Shown here: positions 24,855 to 32,727 of the stretch, in pieces | Numbering within the stretch: position 1 is the stretch's first letter | How the letters are laid out: every line of letters begins with the position of its first letter | Assembly (NCBI RefSeq): GCF_036242395.1 | Contig: NZ_CP108458.1 | Location: 8,060,001-8,124,000, forward strand | DNA length: 64,000 nucleotides | Direction of reading: 5' to 3' | Source: Kitasatospora sp. NBC_01266 | GTDB taxonomy: Bacteria > Actinomycetota > Actinomycetes > Streptomycetales > Streptomycetaceae | The notes under the pieces: generated by a model | Databases searched by the model: none | Told to the model about the DNA's origin: nothing | Seen by the model: the letters and a program-made list of their open reading frames with translations, nothing else | Translations under genes and position numbers: made by a program

Positions 24855-25196
24855 CCGGCCTCCTGGGGCTTGGTGGGTCCGAGGGCCGCCCGACGGGCCC
24901 GGCGGGTCGGGTCGGGACCATGCTCGTCCCGGCCGCGGTACGCGGGGTGGTGCAGCGCCAGCGGGAGAGCGCGGTTAGCTCGGACGGCGGGCAGCGTGTG
25001 CCGGGGGCCACAGCCGGGCGGTTTTGCGGCGGAGGGTGAGCGGGCGGCTGCGCCGGGTGGCTGTTTGCGCGTGGCGTGCGCCACTTTCCGACCGCAGGTG
25101 ACCTGGGTGCTTCGCCTGGAATCCAGTGGTTTGGGGTGAATTTCCTGGCCGGTTTCCGGGGGTAACGGCGTCTGGCCTGGGGCGATCCGGGTTTGG
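24855..25196. other. Long intergenic region upstream of ctaD
   Basis: Between the divergent ctaD and Rpf/LysM genes (524 bp in total). Apart from the promoter listed separately and some GC-rich inverted repeats, I see no gene, RNA motif or clear operator here. The ctaD promoter must lie within it. Short T-rich patches near 25070-25170 are candidates. Confidence 0.5.
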
Positions 25197-25225
25197 TTGA
25201 TCGGGGTCCCGGGGGTGCGTAGGTT
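25197..25225 (+). promoter_or_regulatory. Housekeeping-type promoter of the Rpf/LysM gene
   Basis: TTGATC (25197-25202), 17 bp spacer, TAGGTT (25220-25225). This fits the streptomycete vegetative sigma factor consensus and would give a ~145 nt leader before the TTG start at 25379. Confidence 0.5.
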
Positions 25226-25378
25226 CGATCTCGACGCAGTGAGCGTCACCCGGGACCGCCCCGGGGCCCGTGGGTATCCCGGGCCGGGGCGCGGGCCGTG
25301 CGGGAGCCTTCCTCCGCTGGTTGTGGGGTGTGGTTCCGTGCGCGCGTTTGTCCGGGCACCAGCAACAGAGGAGATCCT

Positions 25379-26143
25379 TTGACTTTCCGCAACGAGAACA
25401 CCGCCACCACCACGACCGAGAAGGCCGGCAAGCGCTCGCGGGTGCGGCTGGCGGTGCTGGGTGGGGCGCTCGCCGTCCTGCCGGTGGCGGGTCTCGTGAC
25501 GGCGAACGCGGCCTCCGCCGCGTCGACGTCGACCTGGAACGCGGTGGCGCAGTGCGAGAGCACCGGGAACTGGTCGATCAACTCCGGTAACGGCTTCTCC
25601 GGCGGCCTGCAGTTCACCCCGAGCACCTGGGCCGCGTACGGCGGCACCCAGTACGCGCCGACCGCCGCCCAGGCGACGCAGGCGCAGCAGATCTCGGTGG
25701 CCGAGAAGGTCCTGGCGGACCAGGGCCCGGGTGCCTGGCCGGTCTGCTCGGTCAAGGCCGGCCTGACGGCCGGTGGCCCGGCGGCGCAGGTGGACACCAC
25801 CAGCGGTTCGACCGCCACCTCCACCCCGGCCGTGGCGCCGGCGCAGCAGGCTGCTCCGCAGCAGCAGGCCGCCCCGGTCCAGCAGCAGGCCGCGCCGGTC
25901 CAGCAGCAGGCCGCGCCGAAGCAGCAGTCCGCCCCGAAGCAGTCCGCTCCGGTGCAGTCGGCTCCGGTGCAGAAGCAGGCCCCGGCGAACGCGGGCGGCA
26001 GCTACACCGTCAAGAGCGGTGACACGCTGAGCGCGATCGCGGCCTCGCACGGCACCACCGTGGCCAAGCTGTTCGGCGCCAACGCGCAGACCATCGGCGC
26101 CAACCCGGACGTCATCATGCCGGGCCAGGTCCTGAGCATCTGA
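25379..26143 (+). CDS. Secreted Rpf-like transglycosylase with C-terminal LysM
   Basis: This 254-residue protein has a Sec signal (KRSRVRLAVLGGALAVLP...ANAASAA). The transglycosylase/Rpf-like domain follows: STWNAVAQCESTGNWSINSGNGFSGGLQFTPSTWAAYGG...LADQGPGAWPVCS, with catalytic Glu in CEST and the two Cys of the family disulfide. A QQAAP-rich repeat linker leads to a C-terminal LysM (SYTVKSGDTLSAIAASHGTTVAKLF). It cleaves peptidoglycan glycan strands and promotes growth or spore germination. The start is a TTG preceded by AGAGGAG at 5-6 bp. The leader is ~145 nt, but I could not find the c-di-AMP riboswitch core known from rpfA genes. Confidence 0.92.
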   Translation: MTFRNENTATTTTEKAGKRSRVRLAVLGGALAVLPVAGLVTANAASAASTSTWNAVAQCESTGNWSINSGNGFSGGLQFTPSTWAAYGGTQYAPTAAQATQAQQISVAEKVLADQGPGAWPVCSVKAGLTAGGPAAQVDTTSGSTATSTPAVAPAQQAAPQQQAAPVQQQAAPVQQQAAPKQQSAPKQSAPVQSAPVQKQAPANAGGSYTVKSGDTLSAIAASHGTTVAKLFGANAQTIGANPDVIMPGQVLSI

Positions 26144-26169
26144 TGCAACGCCCGTGACACCTGTCGCGA

Positions 26170-26207
26170 CGGCCGCCCCCTGTCCCATTCGGGACCGGGG
26201 GCGGCCG
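26170..26207. terminator. Strong hairpin after the Rpf/LysM gene
   Basis: CGGCCGCCCCC-TGTCCC-ATTC-GGGAC-CGGGGGCGGCCG: near-perfect ~16 bp stem with a tetraloop, 27 bp past the stop. Confidence 0.8.
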
Positions 26208-26229
26208 TGCTGCGTCGTCCGGGATGGTG

Positions 26230-26440
26230 CGCCGGCTCCCGCCAGCCGGCCTTGGCCGCCACCCGGCAGGAGGCCGGGTTGGCCACCGAGTAGCAGAGCC
26301 GGAGCCGGTGCAGGCCGAGTTCGTCCAGGGCCCACCGGCTGACGCGCCTGCTGGCTTCGACCACGACACCGCCGCCGCGCGCCGGGGGCAGCACCAGTAG
26401 ACGATGACGGGGCCCGACGGCGGGGACCGGGTGGCTCATC
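26230..26440 (-). pseudogene. GNAT acetyltransferase remnant
   Basis: On the minus strand a frame reads GGGVVVEASRRVSRWALDELGLHRLRLCYSVANPASCRVAAKAGW. This matches the C-terminal acetyl-CoA-binding end of RimJ/RimL-like N-acetyltransferases (consensus ALDELGLHRLEL.HSVANPASCRVAEKAGF). The N-terminal two thirds are missing, and the frame runs on into unrelated sequence through the terminator. A short decayed fragment between two intact genes. Confidence 0.6.
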
Positions 26441-26456
26441 GGTAGGCTCCGACGCC

Positions 26457-27209
26457 ATGCCGATGAACTGGTCCGGTACGCCGGTGAACGATTCGGGTCA
26501 ACTCCTCGCGGAGCTGGCCCACTCCACTGCCCGGGTCCTCGCCGCCGTGGCGGCGCTGGACGACACGGCGGTCCGCGCGCCGTCCACGCTGGCCGGGTGG
26601 AGTCGCGCCCAGGTCATCACTCACCTGACCGGCGCCGCCGAGGCGTACCTGCGGCTGCTGGCGTTGGCCCGCACCGGAGTTGAGCCCGCGCCACGGGTCG
26701 ATGCCGCGACGTCGGCCGACGTCGTGCGGCAGGAGGCGGCGCGGCCCGCCGCCGAACTCGTCGCCGGGTTGCGGGATCGGTTGGAGCGCTTGGCGGATGC
26801 CACCGCGGCGATGCCCGCCGAACGGTGGGACACCCTGGTCACGGCGCTCGCGGGCTGGCGGCACCCGGCCTGGTTCACCCTGTACCGGTGCTGGCGCGAA
26901 CTGGAGACCCACCACGTCGACCTCGATGTCGGCTACCGGCCGGTCGACTGGCCCGAGGCATACGTGGCGTGGGCGCTGCCGGAGACGCTCGCCGCCCTGA
27001 CCGCCCGCGCGTTCCCGCTCGCCCGGGTGACAGCCGTCGACCTCGGCCGTGGCTGGACCGTCGCGGAGACCGGGCCGGTGGTGAGCGGTGAGGGCCACGC
27101 GCTGCTCGGCTGGCTCAGCGGGCGTCTGGACGGTGCGGCACTGACCTCGGACGCGCCGTTGCCGCAGCCCCCGACCTGGCCGCAGCCGCCGTTCCCCGGC
27201 TGGAACTGA
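26457..27209 (+). CDS. Maleylpyruvate isomerase family mycothiol-dependent enzyme
   Basis: The 250-residue protein has the MDMPI N-terminal DinB-like bundle with the metal-site His in GWSRAQVITHLTGAAEAYLRLLALAR, and the Glu/His pair in CWRELETHHVDLDVGYRPVDWPEAY. The C-terminal small alpha/beta domain holds VSGEGHALLGWLSGR. These enzymes use mycothiol as cofactor or substrate, as in gentisate breakdown. The true substrate is unknown here. Two ATGs are two codons apart (26457, 26463). The first is used. Confidence 0.88.
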   Translation: MPMNWSGTPVNDSGQLLAELAHSTARVLAAVAALDDTAVRAPSTLAGWSRAQVITHLTGAAEAYLRLLALARTGVEPAPRVDAATSADVVRQEAARPAAELVAGLRDRLERLADATAAMPAERWDTLVTALAGWRHPAWFTLYRCWRELETHHVDLDVGYRPVDWPEAYVAWALPETLAALTARAFPLARVTAVDLGRGWTVAETGPVVSGEGHALLGWLSGRLDGAALTSDAPLPQPPTWPQPPFPGWN

Positions 27210-27285
27210 CGCTGCGTCAGGGAGAGTTGCCCGGACGGAGCGAAACCCCGGCCTTCCCGTGGCCGGGGTTCGCCGCTCGGGTCGC

Positions 27286-28068
27286 TCAGATCGACTGCCA
27301 GGCCGGCTTGGCCGCGTAGGTGGCGCGGAAGTAGTCGGCCAGCTTGAGCCGGGTGGCCGCCGCCTCGTCCACCACCACGGTGGCGTGCGGGTGCAGCTGC
27401 AGCGCGGAGGCGGGGACCAGCGCGGAGAGCGGGCCTTCGACGGCCTGCGCGACGGCCTCGGCCTTGGCCTCGCCGGTGGCCAGCAGCACCAGGTGGCGGG
27501 CCTCCAGGATGGTGCCGATGCCCTGGGTGATCACGTGGTGCGGGACCTCGTCGAGGCTGTCGAAGAAGCGGGCGTTGTCGACCCGGGTCTGCTCGGTGAG
27601 CGTCTTGATCCGGGTCCGCGAGGCCAGCGAGGAGCACGGCTCGTTGAAGCCGATGTGCCCGTCGGTGCCGATCCCGAGCAGCTGCAGGTCCACGCCGCCG
27701 GCCGCGGCGAGCTGCTGGTCGTAGGCCGTGGCGGCGGCCGCGATGTCCTCGGCGGAGCCGTCGGGGCCCAGGAAGGCGTCCTCCGTGATGCCCAGGGGCT
27801 CGAGCACCTCTCGCAGCACGACCGAGCGGTAGGACTCGGGGTGCCCCTTGGGCAGGCCGACGTATTCGTCGAGCTGGCAGATCCGGGCGCGTGACACGTC
27901 CAGCGTTCCGCCCTGCACCCGAGTGGCCAGGGCCTGGTAGATCGGCAGCGGCGTCGACCCGGTGGCCACGCCGACCAGCGCGTCGGGCTTGCCGGTGAGC
28001 AGCTCCGCGATCGCCGTGGCGATCAGCTCACCGCCCGCGGCGGCGTCGGGAACGATCACAATCTCCAT
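27286..28068 (-). CDS. nagB: Glucosamine-6-phosphate deaminase
   Basis: This 260-residue enzyme converts GlcN-6-P to fructose-6-P plus ammonia, linking chitin and cell-wall amino sugars to glycolysis. Conserved parts: LVGVATGSTPLPIYQAL, ICQLDEYVGLPKGHPESYRSVL region, LQLLGIGTDGHIGFNEP with the catalytic Asp/His, and HVITQGIGTILEARHLVLLATGEAKAEAV. ATG 28068 is chosen over an upstream in-frame TTG. A DasR operator overlaps the promoter, so expression should rise when GlcN-6-P relieves DasR. Confidence 0.97.
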   Translation of the reverse strand: MEIVIVPDAAAGGELIATAIAELLTGKPDALVGVATGSTPLPIYQALATRVQGGTLDVSRARICQLDEYVGLPKGHPESYRSVVLREVLEPLGITEDAFLGPDGSAEDIAAAATAYDQQLAAAGGVDLQLLGIGTDGHIGFNEPCSSLASRTRIKTLTEQTRVDNARFFDSLDEVPHHVITQGIGTILEARHLVLLATGEAKAEAVAQAVEGPLSALVPASALQLHPHATVVVDEAAATRLKLADYFRATYAAKPAWQSI

Positions 28069-28097
28069 CTTGACCAACCGTCCGAATGCGTGTATGT

Positions 28098-28113
28098 AGT
28101 GGTCTAGACCAAT
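28098..28113. promoter_or_regulatory. DasR-responsive element (dre) upstream of nagB
   Basis: AGTGGTCTAGACCAAT contains the fully palindromic GGTCTAGACC core and matches the published dre consensus ACTGGTCTAGACCACT closely. It is 30 bp upstream of the nagB start. DasR is the GntR-family GlcNAc regulator of streptomycetes. Confidence 0.9.
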
Positions 28114-28204
28114 CTCCAGGAGTTTATCGCAGTTCGCGGGCGGTTCGAAAGTCCGGGCGAGTGGCGCGTGCGGGCGCCGTCAGGTCGGCTTCCGCCTGGG
28201 GGTG

Positions 28205-28224
28205 ACTTGAAGAATTCTTCAAGT
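28205..28224. promoter_or_regulatory. Perfect 20 bp palindrome, operator of the ArsR-DUF6126 operon
   Basis: ACTTGAAGAATTCTTCAAGT is an exact palindrome, AT-rich in a GC-rich context, 48 bp before the arsR start. The size and symmetry suit an ArsR dimer, so autoregulation is likely. Confidence 0.8.
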
Positions 28225-28272
28225 TCGGAGAAGCTGGCGCCCGACGCGACACAGGACGGGAGGAGGACGGGC

Positions 28273-28626
28273 ATGCCGGTTCCGCTCTACCAGGCCAAGG
28301 CGGAGTTCTTCCGCACCCTCGGCCACCCGGCCAGGATCCGGGTCCTCGAGCTGCTCCAGGACGGGCCGCGCCCGGTGCGCGAGCTGCTCGCCGCGATCGA
28401 GATCGAGCCGTCCAGCCTCTCCCAGCAGCTCAGCGTGCTGCGCCGGAGCAACCTGGTGACCGCCACCCGCGAGGGCAACACCGTGGTCTACGCGCTGAGC
28501 ACTCCCGACGTGGCCGACCTGCTGCGAGCGGCGCGGCGGATCCTGACCGAGATGATCGCCGACCAGGAGCAGCTGCTGGTGCAGCTGCGCGCGGGGGTCG
28601 GCCAGCCGAAGGAGCGAGTCCGGTGA
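28273..28626 (+). CDS. ArsR family transcriptional regulator
   Basis: The 117-residue winged helix reads MPVPLYQAKAEFFRTLGHPARIRVLELLQDGPRPVRELLAAIEIEPSSLSQQLSVLRRSNLVTATREGNTVVYALSTPDVADLLRAARRIL. No Cys residues at all, so classical ELCVCD metal sensing is excluded. This subtype is often linked to sulfate permease-like or small membrane proteins. GGAGGAGG precedes the ATG. Its stop overlaps the GTG start of the DUF6126 gene (GTGA), and a perfect palindrome precedes it. Confidence 0.9.
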   Translation: MPVPLYQAKAEFFRTLGHPARIRVLELLQDGPRPVRELLAAIEIEPSSLSQQLSVLRRSNLVTATREGNTVVYALSTPDVADLLRAARRILTEMIADQEQLLVQLRAGVGQPKERVR

Positions 28627-28844
28627 CGACCGATCCGGCGAACGGGATGACTGTGCCGACCGGGACGGCTCCGGCCGACGGGACGGGCCCGACGGACGGG
28701 ACGAGCCCGTTGAACGAGACCATCCGGGACGAGAACAGCAAGCGCAGGGCGGCACTGGTCCGGGCCGGTATCTACATCGCCGGGACGCACTTCTTCGCGT
28801 TCTTCGTCATGCTGCTCTTCTTCCTGGGCAGCCACCGTCACTGA
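28623..28844 (+). CDS. Small single-pass membrane protein, DUF6126-like
   Basis: The 73-residue protein has a disordered Thr/Gly/Pro/Asp-rich N-terminal half and a C-terminal membrane segment: RAALVRAGIYIAGTHFFAFFVMLLFFLG, ending SHRH. It resembles the DUF6126 family of streptomycetes as I recall it. It is translationally coupled to the ArsR gene. Function unknown. A membrane partner or ligand sensor for the regulator is possible. Confidence 0.75.
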   Translation: MTTDPANGMTVPTGTAPADGTGPTDGTSPLNETIRDENSKRRAALVRAGIYIAGTHFFAFFVMLLFFLGSHRH

Positions 28845-28875
28845 CCGCGCCGCGACTGCCCGGGTCGAGCCGCTC

Positions 28876-29466
28876 TCAAGCCGCTCCCCGCCGGGGCTCA
28901 GGGGACTGCAGCAGCGCGCGCACCTCGTCCGGGGTCGCGCCGGCGTAGAAGTGGGCGAAGACCACCCGCCCCGAGGAGCTCATCGGAGTGGCGGCACCGA
29001 TCCAGAGCGAGCCGAAGCCGTAGCGGCCGTGGATCAGCGGCCGGATCTCGCCGTCCGGACCGGTCCGTCCGGCCAGCCGCAGCGGGCCGCCCACGGTCCG
29101 CTCGGTCCACTGCGCCAGCTCCATCAGCTCCGGCTGGTCCGGGAACTCCTCCAGCAGGCTGTCCAACTGCGGTACGACCCTGCGCACCCAGTAGCGGTCG
29201 TGCTCGGGCAGCTGGGCGCGCCCCTCCCAGACCATCCACTTGAACATGTTCTCGGGCACTCGCCGCCCGGTGAACGCGTCCGCGAACGCGTCGTTGTAGG
29301 CGATCACCCGCCAGGCGGCGTCGACCGCGTAGGCGATCGGTCCGACCAGTTCCTTGCCCGGCGCGTGCTCGGTGATCTGCGCAACGGTGCTGCGCACGAA
29401 GCCGGCCCAGGTCGAGTCGGCGTTCGCTGGTGCCGCGCCGATCTGCGGTTCCTCCGAAAGCGTCAT
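28876..29466 (-). CDS. MmyB-like ligand-binding domain protein without HTH
   Basis: The 196-residue protein resembles the MmyB-like/PAS ligand-binding domain normally found C-terminal to an XRE helix-turn-helix in actinomycetes: YAVDAAWRVIAYNDAFADAFTGRRVPENMFKWMVWEGRAQLPEHDRYWVRRVVPQLDSLLEEFPDQPEL, then ELAQWTERTVGGPLRLAG and VVFAHFYAGATPDEVRALL. No HTH precedes it: the N-terminal ~40 residues are short and polar. Such stand-alone domains may bind fatty-acyl-like ligands or act as partner subunits. Confidence 0.7.
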   Translation of the reverse strand: MTLSEEPQIGAAPANADSTWAGFVRSTVAQITEHAPGKELVGPIAYAVDAAWRVIAYNDAFADAFTGRRVPENMFKWMVWEGRAQLPEHDRYWVRRVVPQLDSLLEEFPDQPELMELAQWTERTVGGPLRLAGRTGPDGEIRPLIHGRYGFGSLWIGAATPMSSSGRVVFAHFYAGATPDEVRALLQSPEPRRGAA

Positions 29467-29630
29467 GAGCACGATTGTGCCCCGAGCCCTGCTCGCCCGA
29501 CCAGGGAGGTCCGACCAGGGAGTCTTCGCACGCCCCGGAGCGAGCACGCGACGGGTGCGCCGGGCGACCGGAACGCGCACGCCCGCAAACCCGGTTGACG
29601 CCTCCGCTCCCGAACCGGCTTCCTGCTGCG

Positions 29631-30119
29631 GTGTCCAACTCCGACAGCTCCCCGAACCCGCAGGCCGGCGCGCTCCGCATCGAACAGGTCGACGGCGAGC
29701 CCTGGCTCGAAGACTGGCAGTACGTCCACAATCTGATCATCCCCACCGACCCCCTGACGCTGGACGAGGTGCGCGAGCGCAGCCGGCGCAACCGGCTCGA
29801 GGTGGCGTACCTCGGCGAGCTCCTGGTGGGCTGCTCCACGGTCCGGCCGCCCGCACCGGATACGGCGACCGGTGAGCAGGCCACGGCCACCGTCATCGCC
29901 CGGGTGCTGCCCGCCCACCGCGGGCAGGGGATCGGCGAGGAGCTCTACACGCGCGGACTGGCCCACGCGCGACAGCTCGGCGCCGCCGCTGTCGAAACGG
30001 TCGTCCTGGAGTCGAACACCGCCGGACTGCGGTTCGCGGAACGCCACGGGTTCGTCGAGGTGGAGCGCTACCTGCTGCCCGGCGACAGCATCCGCTACGT
30101 CGACCTCCGGCTGGCCTGA
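29631..30119 (+). CDS. GNAT family N-acetyltransferase
   Basis: The 162-residue acetyltransferase has acetyl-CoA site motif A VIARVLPAHRGQGIGEELYTRGLAHARQLGAAAVETVVLESNTAGLRFAERHGFVEVERY. The N-terminal half is VDGEPWLEDWQYVHNLIIPTDPLTLDEVRERSRRN. The GTG at 29631 is used because upstream in-frame sequence overlaps the divergent gene. Substrate unknown. Confidence 0.87.
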   Translation: MSNSDSSPNPQAGALRIEQVDGEPWLEDWQYVHNLIIPTDPLTLDEVRERSRRNRLEVAYLGELLVGCSTVRPPAPDTATGEQATATVIARVLPAHRGQGIGEELYTRGLAHARQLGAAAVETVVLESNTAGLRFAERHGFVEVERYLLPGDSIRYVDLRLA

Positions 30120-30239
30120 GGCCGGAACGGCGAACCCCTTTCTCCCACAGCTCCCTGACGAGTCATTGACAACACGGGGCGGATGCGGTGGCCTGAACAC
30201 CTCAACTGCTCCGCTGTCTCATCTGGGAGGGGAACCGCC

Positions 30240-31577
30240 GTGCCCGTGTCCGCCCGTCTGCGACTCGTGGCCGCCACCGCAGGGGCCTTCGCGCTCGCCC
30301 TGCTGCCGACGGTCAGTCAGTCCGCCGCCACCGCCGACCAGGCCGCCGCCGCGCAGTCCGTCCGGCTCGCCCCGGCGGCCGGGCCCGCCGTGCACCCGCT
30401 GCGGCACGCCGTCCCGGCCGACGACCCGGTGCTCGGTGCGCCGCTGTCCACCAGCGCGTGCGTCACCCAGCTGCACCGCGCCTGCTACTCGCCGCTCCAG
30501 TACCGCACCGCCTACGACCTCAACCCGCTCTACCAGCACGGGATCACCGGCCAGGGGCGGACCATCGTGATCGTCGACTCGTTCGGCTCGCCGACCATCC
30601 AGCACGACCTGGACACCTGGTCGGCGCACTGGGGCATCCCCAGCAGCAAGGTGGACGTGGTGCAGTGGGGGCAGGTCCCGCCCTTCGACCCGAAGAACGC
30701 CGACATGGACGGCTGGGCCAGCGAGAGCACCTTGGACGTGGAGGCCGCCCACGCGGTGGCGCCCGGCGCGAAGATCGTGCTGCTGGAGACCGGCGTCTCG
30801 GAGACCGAGGGCCCGGTCGGCGTCCCCGAGATGATGAACGGCATCAACCACCTGGTCAACACCGGCCAGGCGGACGTGGTGTCGATGAGCTGGGCGACCA
30901 GCGAGGGGATGTTCCCCGGGTTCGCGCAGGGCGACTACACCAGCCTGACCACGCTGCGCTACGCCTTCACCAACGCCGCTAAGCACGGCGTCACGCTGAC
31001 CGCCAGCTCCGGCGACGGCGGTGGCGACTCGACCAAGCTGGACGCCGCCTGGCCGGCCGGCGACCCGCTGGTCACCGCGGTCGGCGGCACCGAGCTGTAC
31101 CTCGACGACCAGGGCAACCGGACCGCGCCCGACGCCGCCTGGTCGGGCAGCGGCGGCGAGCTGTCCAAGGTCTTCGCCCGCCCGAGCTACCAGAACCCGG
31201 TCAGCTCGGTGGTCGGCGACCACCGGGGCACCCCGGACGTCAGCATGGCGGGCTCGCCCAACGGCGCACTGTGGCTGTACTCCAGCTTCGACCCGGCCAA
31301 CACCGGCTGGACGGCGGACGGCGCCGGCACCAGCGAGTCCTCCCCGCTCTTCGCCGGGGTCGTCGCGCTGGCCGACCAGGCCGCCGGCCACCGCCTCGGT
31401 GTGATCGACCAGGACCTGTACCGCCTCTACAGCCGCCACTCGGCCGGCATCGTCGACGTCACCACCGGCTCGACCGGCCCGAGCGGCTACACCGCGGGCC
31501 CCGGCTACGACCAGGCGACCGGCGTCGGCACGGTGGACGTGGCCAAGCTGGTGCGGGCGCTCGCCCACCAGCACTGA
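30240..31577 (+). CDS. Secreted S53 (sedolisin) family serine peptidase
   Basis: This 445-residue exported protease has a signal peptide (PVSARLRLVAATAGAFALALLPTVSQSAATA) and a short propeptide. The sedolisin core follows: YDLNPLYQHGITGQGRTIVIVDSFGSP, WASESTLDVEAAHAVAPGAKIVLLE (catalytic Glu and Asp), SSGDGGGDS (oxyanion Asp region), TAVGGTELYLDDQG, GTPDVSMAGSPNGALWLY, GAGTSESSPLFAGVVALADQ (catalytic Ser in GTSES) and GYDQATGVGTVDVAKLV. Sedolisins act at acidic pH outside the cell. The short propeptide (about 60 residues) compared with typical ~180 is notable. GGAGGGG ~7 bp upstream supports the GTG start. Confidence 0.92.
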   Translation: MPVSARLRLVAATAGAFALALLPTVSQSAATADQAAAAQSVRLAPAAGPAVHPLRHAVPADDPVLGAPLSTSACVTQLHRACYSPLQYRTAYDLNPLYQHGITGQGRTIVIVDSFGSPTIQHDLDTWSAHWGIPSSKVDVVQWGQVPPFDPKNADMDGWASESTLDVEAAHAVAPGAKIVLLETGVSETEGPVGVPEMMNGINHLVNTGQADVVSMSWATSEGMFPGFAQGDYTSLTTLRYAFTNAAKHGVTLTASSGDGGGDSTKLDAAWPAGDPLVTAVGGTELYLDDQGNRTAPDAAWSGSGGELSKVFARPSYQNPVSSVVGDHRGTPDVSMAGSPNGALWLYSSFDPANTGWTADGAGTSESSPLFAGVVALADQAAGHRLGVIDQDLYRLYSRHSAGIVDVTTGSTGPSGYTAGPGYDQATGVGTVDVAKLVRALAHQH

Positions 31578-31596
31578 CGCGATCCGCCACAGCGCA

Positions 31597-31633
31597 CGAG
31601 GGCGGGGCCACCGCACCGGTGGCCCCGCCCTCG
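31597..31633. terminator. Bidirectional terminator between S53 peptidase and thioesterase genes
   Basis: CGAGGGCGGGGCCAC and GTGGCCCCGCCCTCG form a perfect 15 bp stem around a 7 bp loop between two convergent genes. Confidence 0.85.
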
Positions 31634-31674
31634 CGCCCAGTCGCGCCGACTCCCCACCCGTTCCCGACGCATCG

Positions 31675-32481
31675 TCAGCGTTCCGCGACGAAGAGCGTCT
31701 GCAGCACCCGGCCGCAGTCGCCCAACTCGTCGTCCAGCCGCCCCAGGGCCAGGCCCGAGCCCGCCGGGCTGGCCGTGGTCGCCGCGCTCAGGCAGAGCCA
31801 CTCGCCGACCGGATCGCGGTGCAGGGCCAGCGTGACATCGGTGTTGATCACCTGTTGGCGGACGTGGTCGAGTTCGAAAGCCACCGCCCAGTTGCTGTCG
31901 GCCAGCGTCAGCGCCCGGGTCAGCGGTGTGTCCGCCTCGCACGCCACCAGCGGCACCCGCTGGCGGGCCCAGGCCGTCCCGGGCCCGAGCCGGTCGAAAT
32001 CGGACCCCGCCGGCCAGCGCCACTCCATCGCGGAGACGTAGCCGTCGAGGTTGGCGCCGCGCAGCGTGTGCGGCGGCTGCGGTCCGGGCAGCGGCGGTGG
32101 GGTGGGCTCCGGGCGCAGGGTGGGCGTGTCCGCCGGACTGGCCGTCACCCGCCAGGCCCGGGCCAGCATCACGACCTGGCCGTGCGCCGTGATCTCGCCC
32201 TCCAGCAGCTCGCTGCGCGCACCCGCCCGGACCGTGCGCACCTCGACGGTCAGCTCGTCCACCGGCACCGGACGCGGGATGTCCAGCGTCACCCGGGCGA
32301 TCCGGAACCCCTCGCGCGGCTGGTGCCGCTGCAGCGCCCGGCCCAGCAGCGCGGACGGCGGCCCGGCGTGCTGCGCCTTCGGGCTCCACGGCCCTGCCGT
32401 GTGCCGGGTGCTCTCGAACCGGCCCCCGCCCAGGTCCCGGTAGAAGGCGTCGGGCACGCCCGAAAACCCGGTCGTCGTCAT
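31675..32481 (-). CDS. Acyl-CoA thioesterase-like double hotdog protein
   Basis: The 268-residue protein looks like a TesB-type tandem hotdog thioesterase of actinomycetes: FYRDLGGGRFESTRHTAGPWSPKAQHAGPPSALLGRALQRHQPREGFRIARVTLDIPRPVPVDELTVEVRTVRAG in the first half, and RGANLDGYVSAMEWRWPAGS...SNWAVAFELDHVRQQVINTDVTLALHRDPVGEWLCL in the second. The N..D residues in INTDVTLALHR agree with the family catalytic Asp region. It probably hydrolyses acyl-CoA esters. ATG 32481 chosen, as the in-frame upstream sequence lies under the divergent gene. Confidence 0.82.
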   Translation of the reverse strand: MTTTGFSGVPDAFYRDLGGGRFESTRHTAGPWSPKAQHAGPPSALLGRALQRHQPREGFRIARVTLDIPRPVPVDELTVEVRTVRAGARSELLEGEITAHGQVVMLARAWRVTASPADTPTLRPEPTPPPLPGPQPPHTLRGANLDGYVSAMEWRWPAGSDFDRLGPGTAWARQRVPLVACEADTPLTRALTLADSNWAVAFELDHVRQQVINTDVTLALHRDPVGEWLCLSAATTASPAGSGLALGRLDDELGDCGRVLQTLFVAER

Positions 32482-32727
32482 CTCGTCCAGCCCTCTCGGC
32501 ACTTGCTCGGATCTGCCTCTCGCGGCACGACGATAGGCGATCGCCGGGCGGCGTGGACGAGTAGTCCCGGCGGAGCCCTGCCGGACCGGTCCCGCTGCCC
32601 GTTCGGCGGACGGCCGGTGTGCGCCGAACGGGGCCGCCGTGCGCGTTTCGGCGATCGGCCGCAGCTCGCCGGTCCTAGCGTGGCGGTGTCCATTCGGGTG
32701 TTGCTGTGGGTGAGAGGCGTGACCGAA

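Noticed and set aside
22765..25011. Single long frame covering ctaF and the shadow of ctaD (748 codons)
   Set aside because: Only its last 129 codons are real (ctaF). The rest is out of frame with ctaD and has no membrane pattern.
25226..25378. c-di-AMP (ydaO/rpfA-type) riboswitch in the leader of the Rpf/LysM gene
   Set aside because: The leader length and gene type fit, but I could not find the conserved aptamer core, so no call is made. A covariance-model search (Rfam ydaO-yuaA) would settle it.
26002..26439. 145-codon minus-strand frame as an intact acetyltransferase gene
   Set aside because: Only a short C-terminal GNAT segment is recognisable, and the frame runs through the terminator and into the LysM gene. 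It is listed as a remnant instead.
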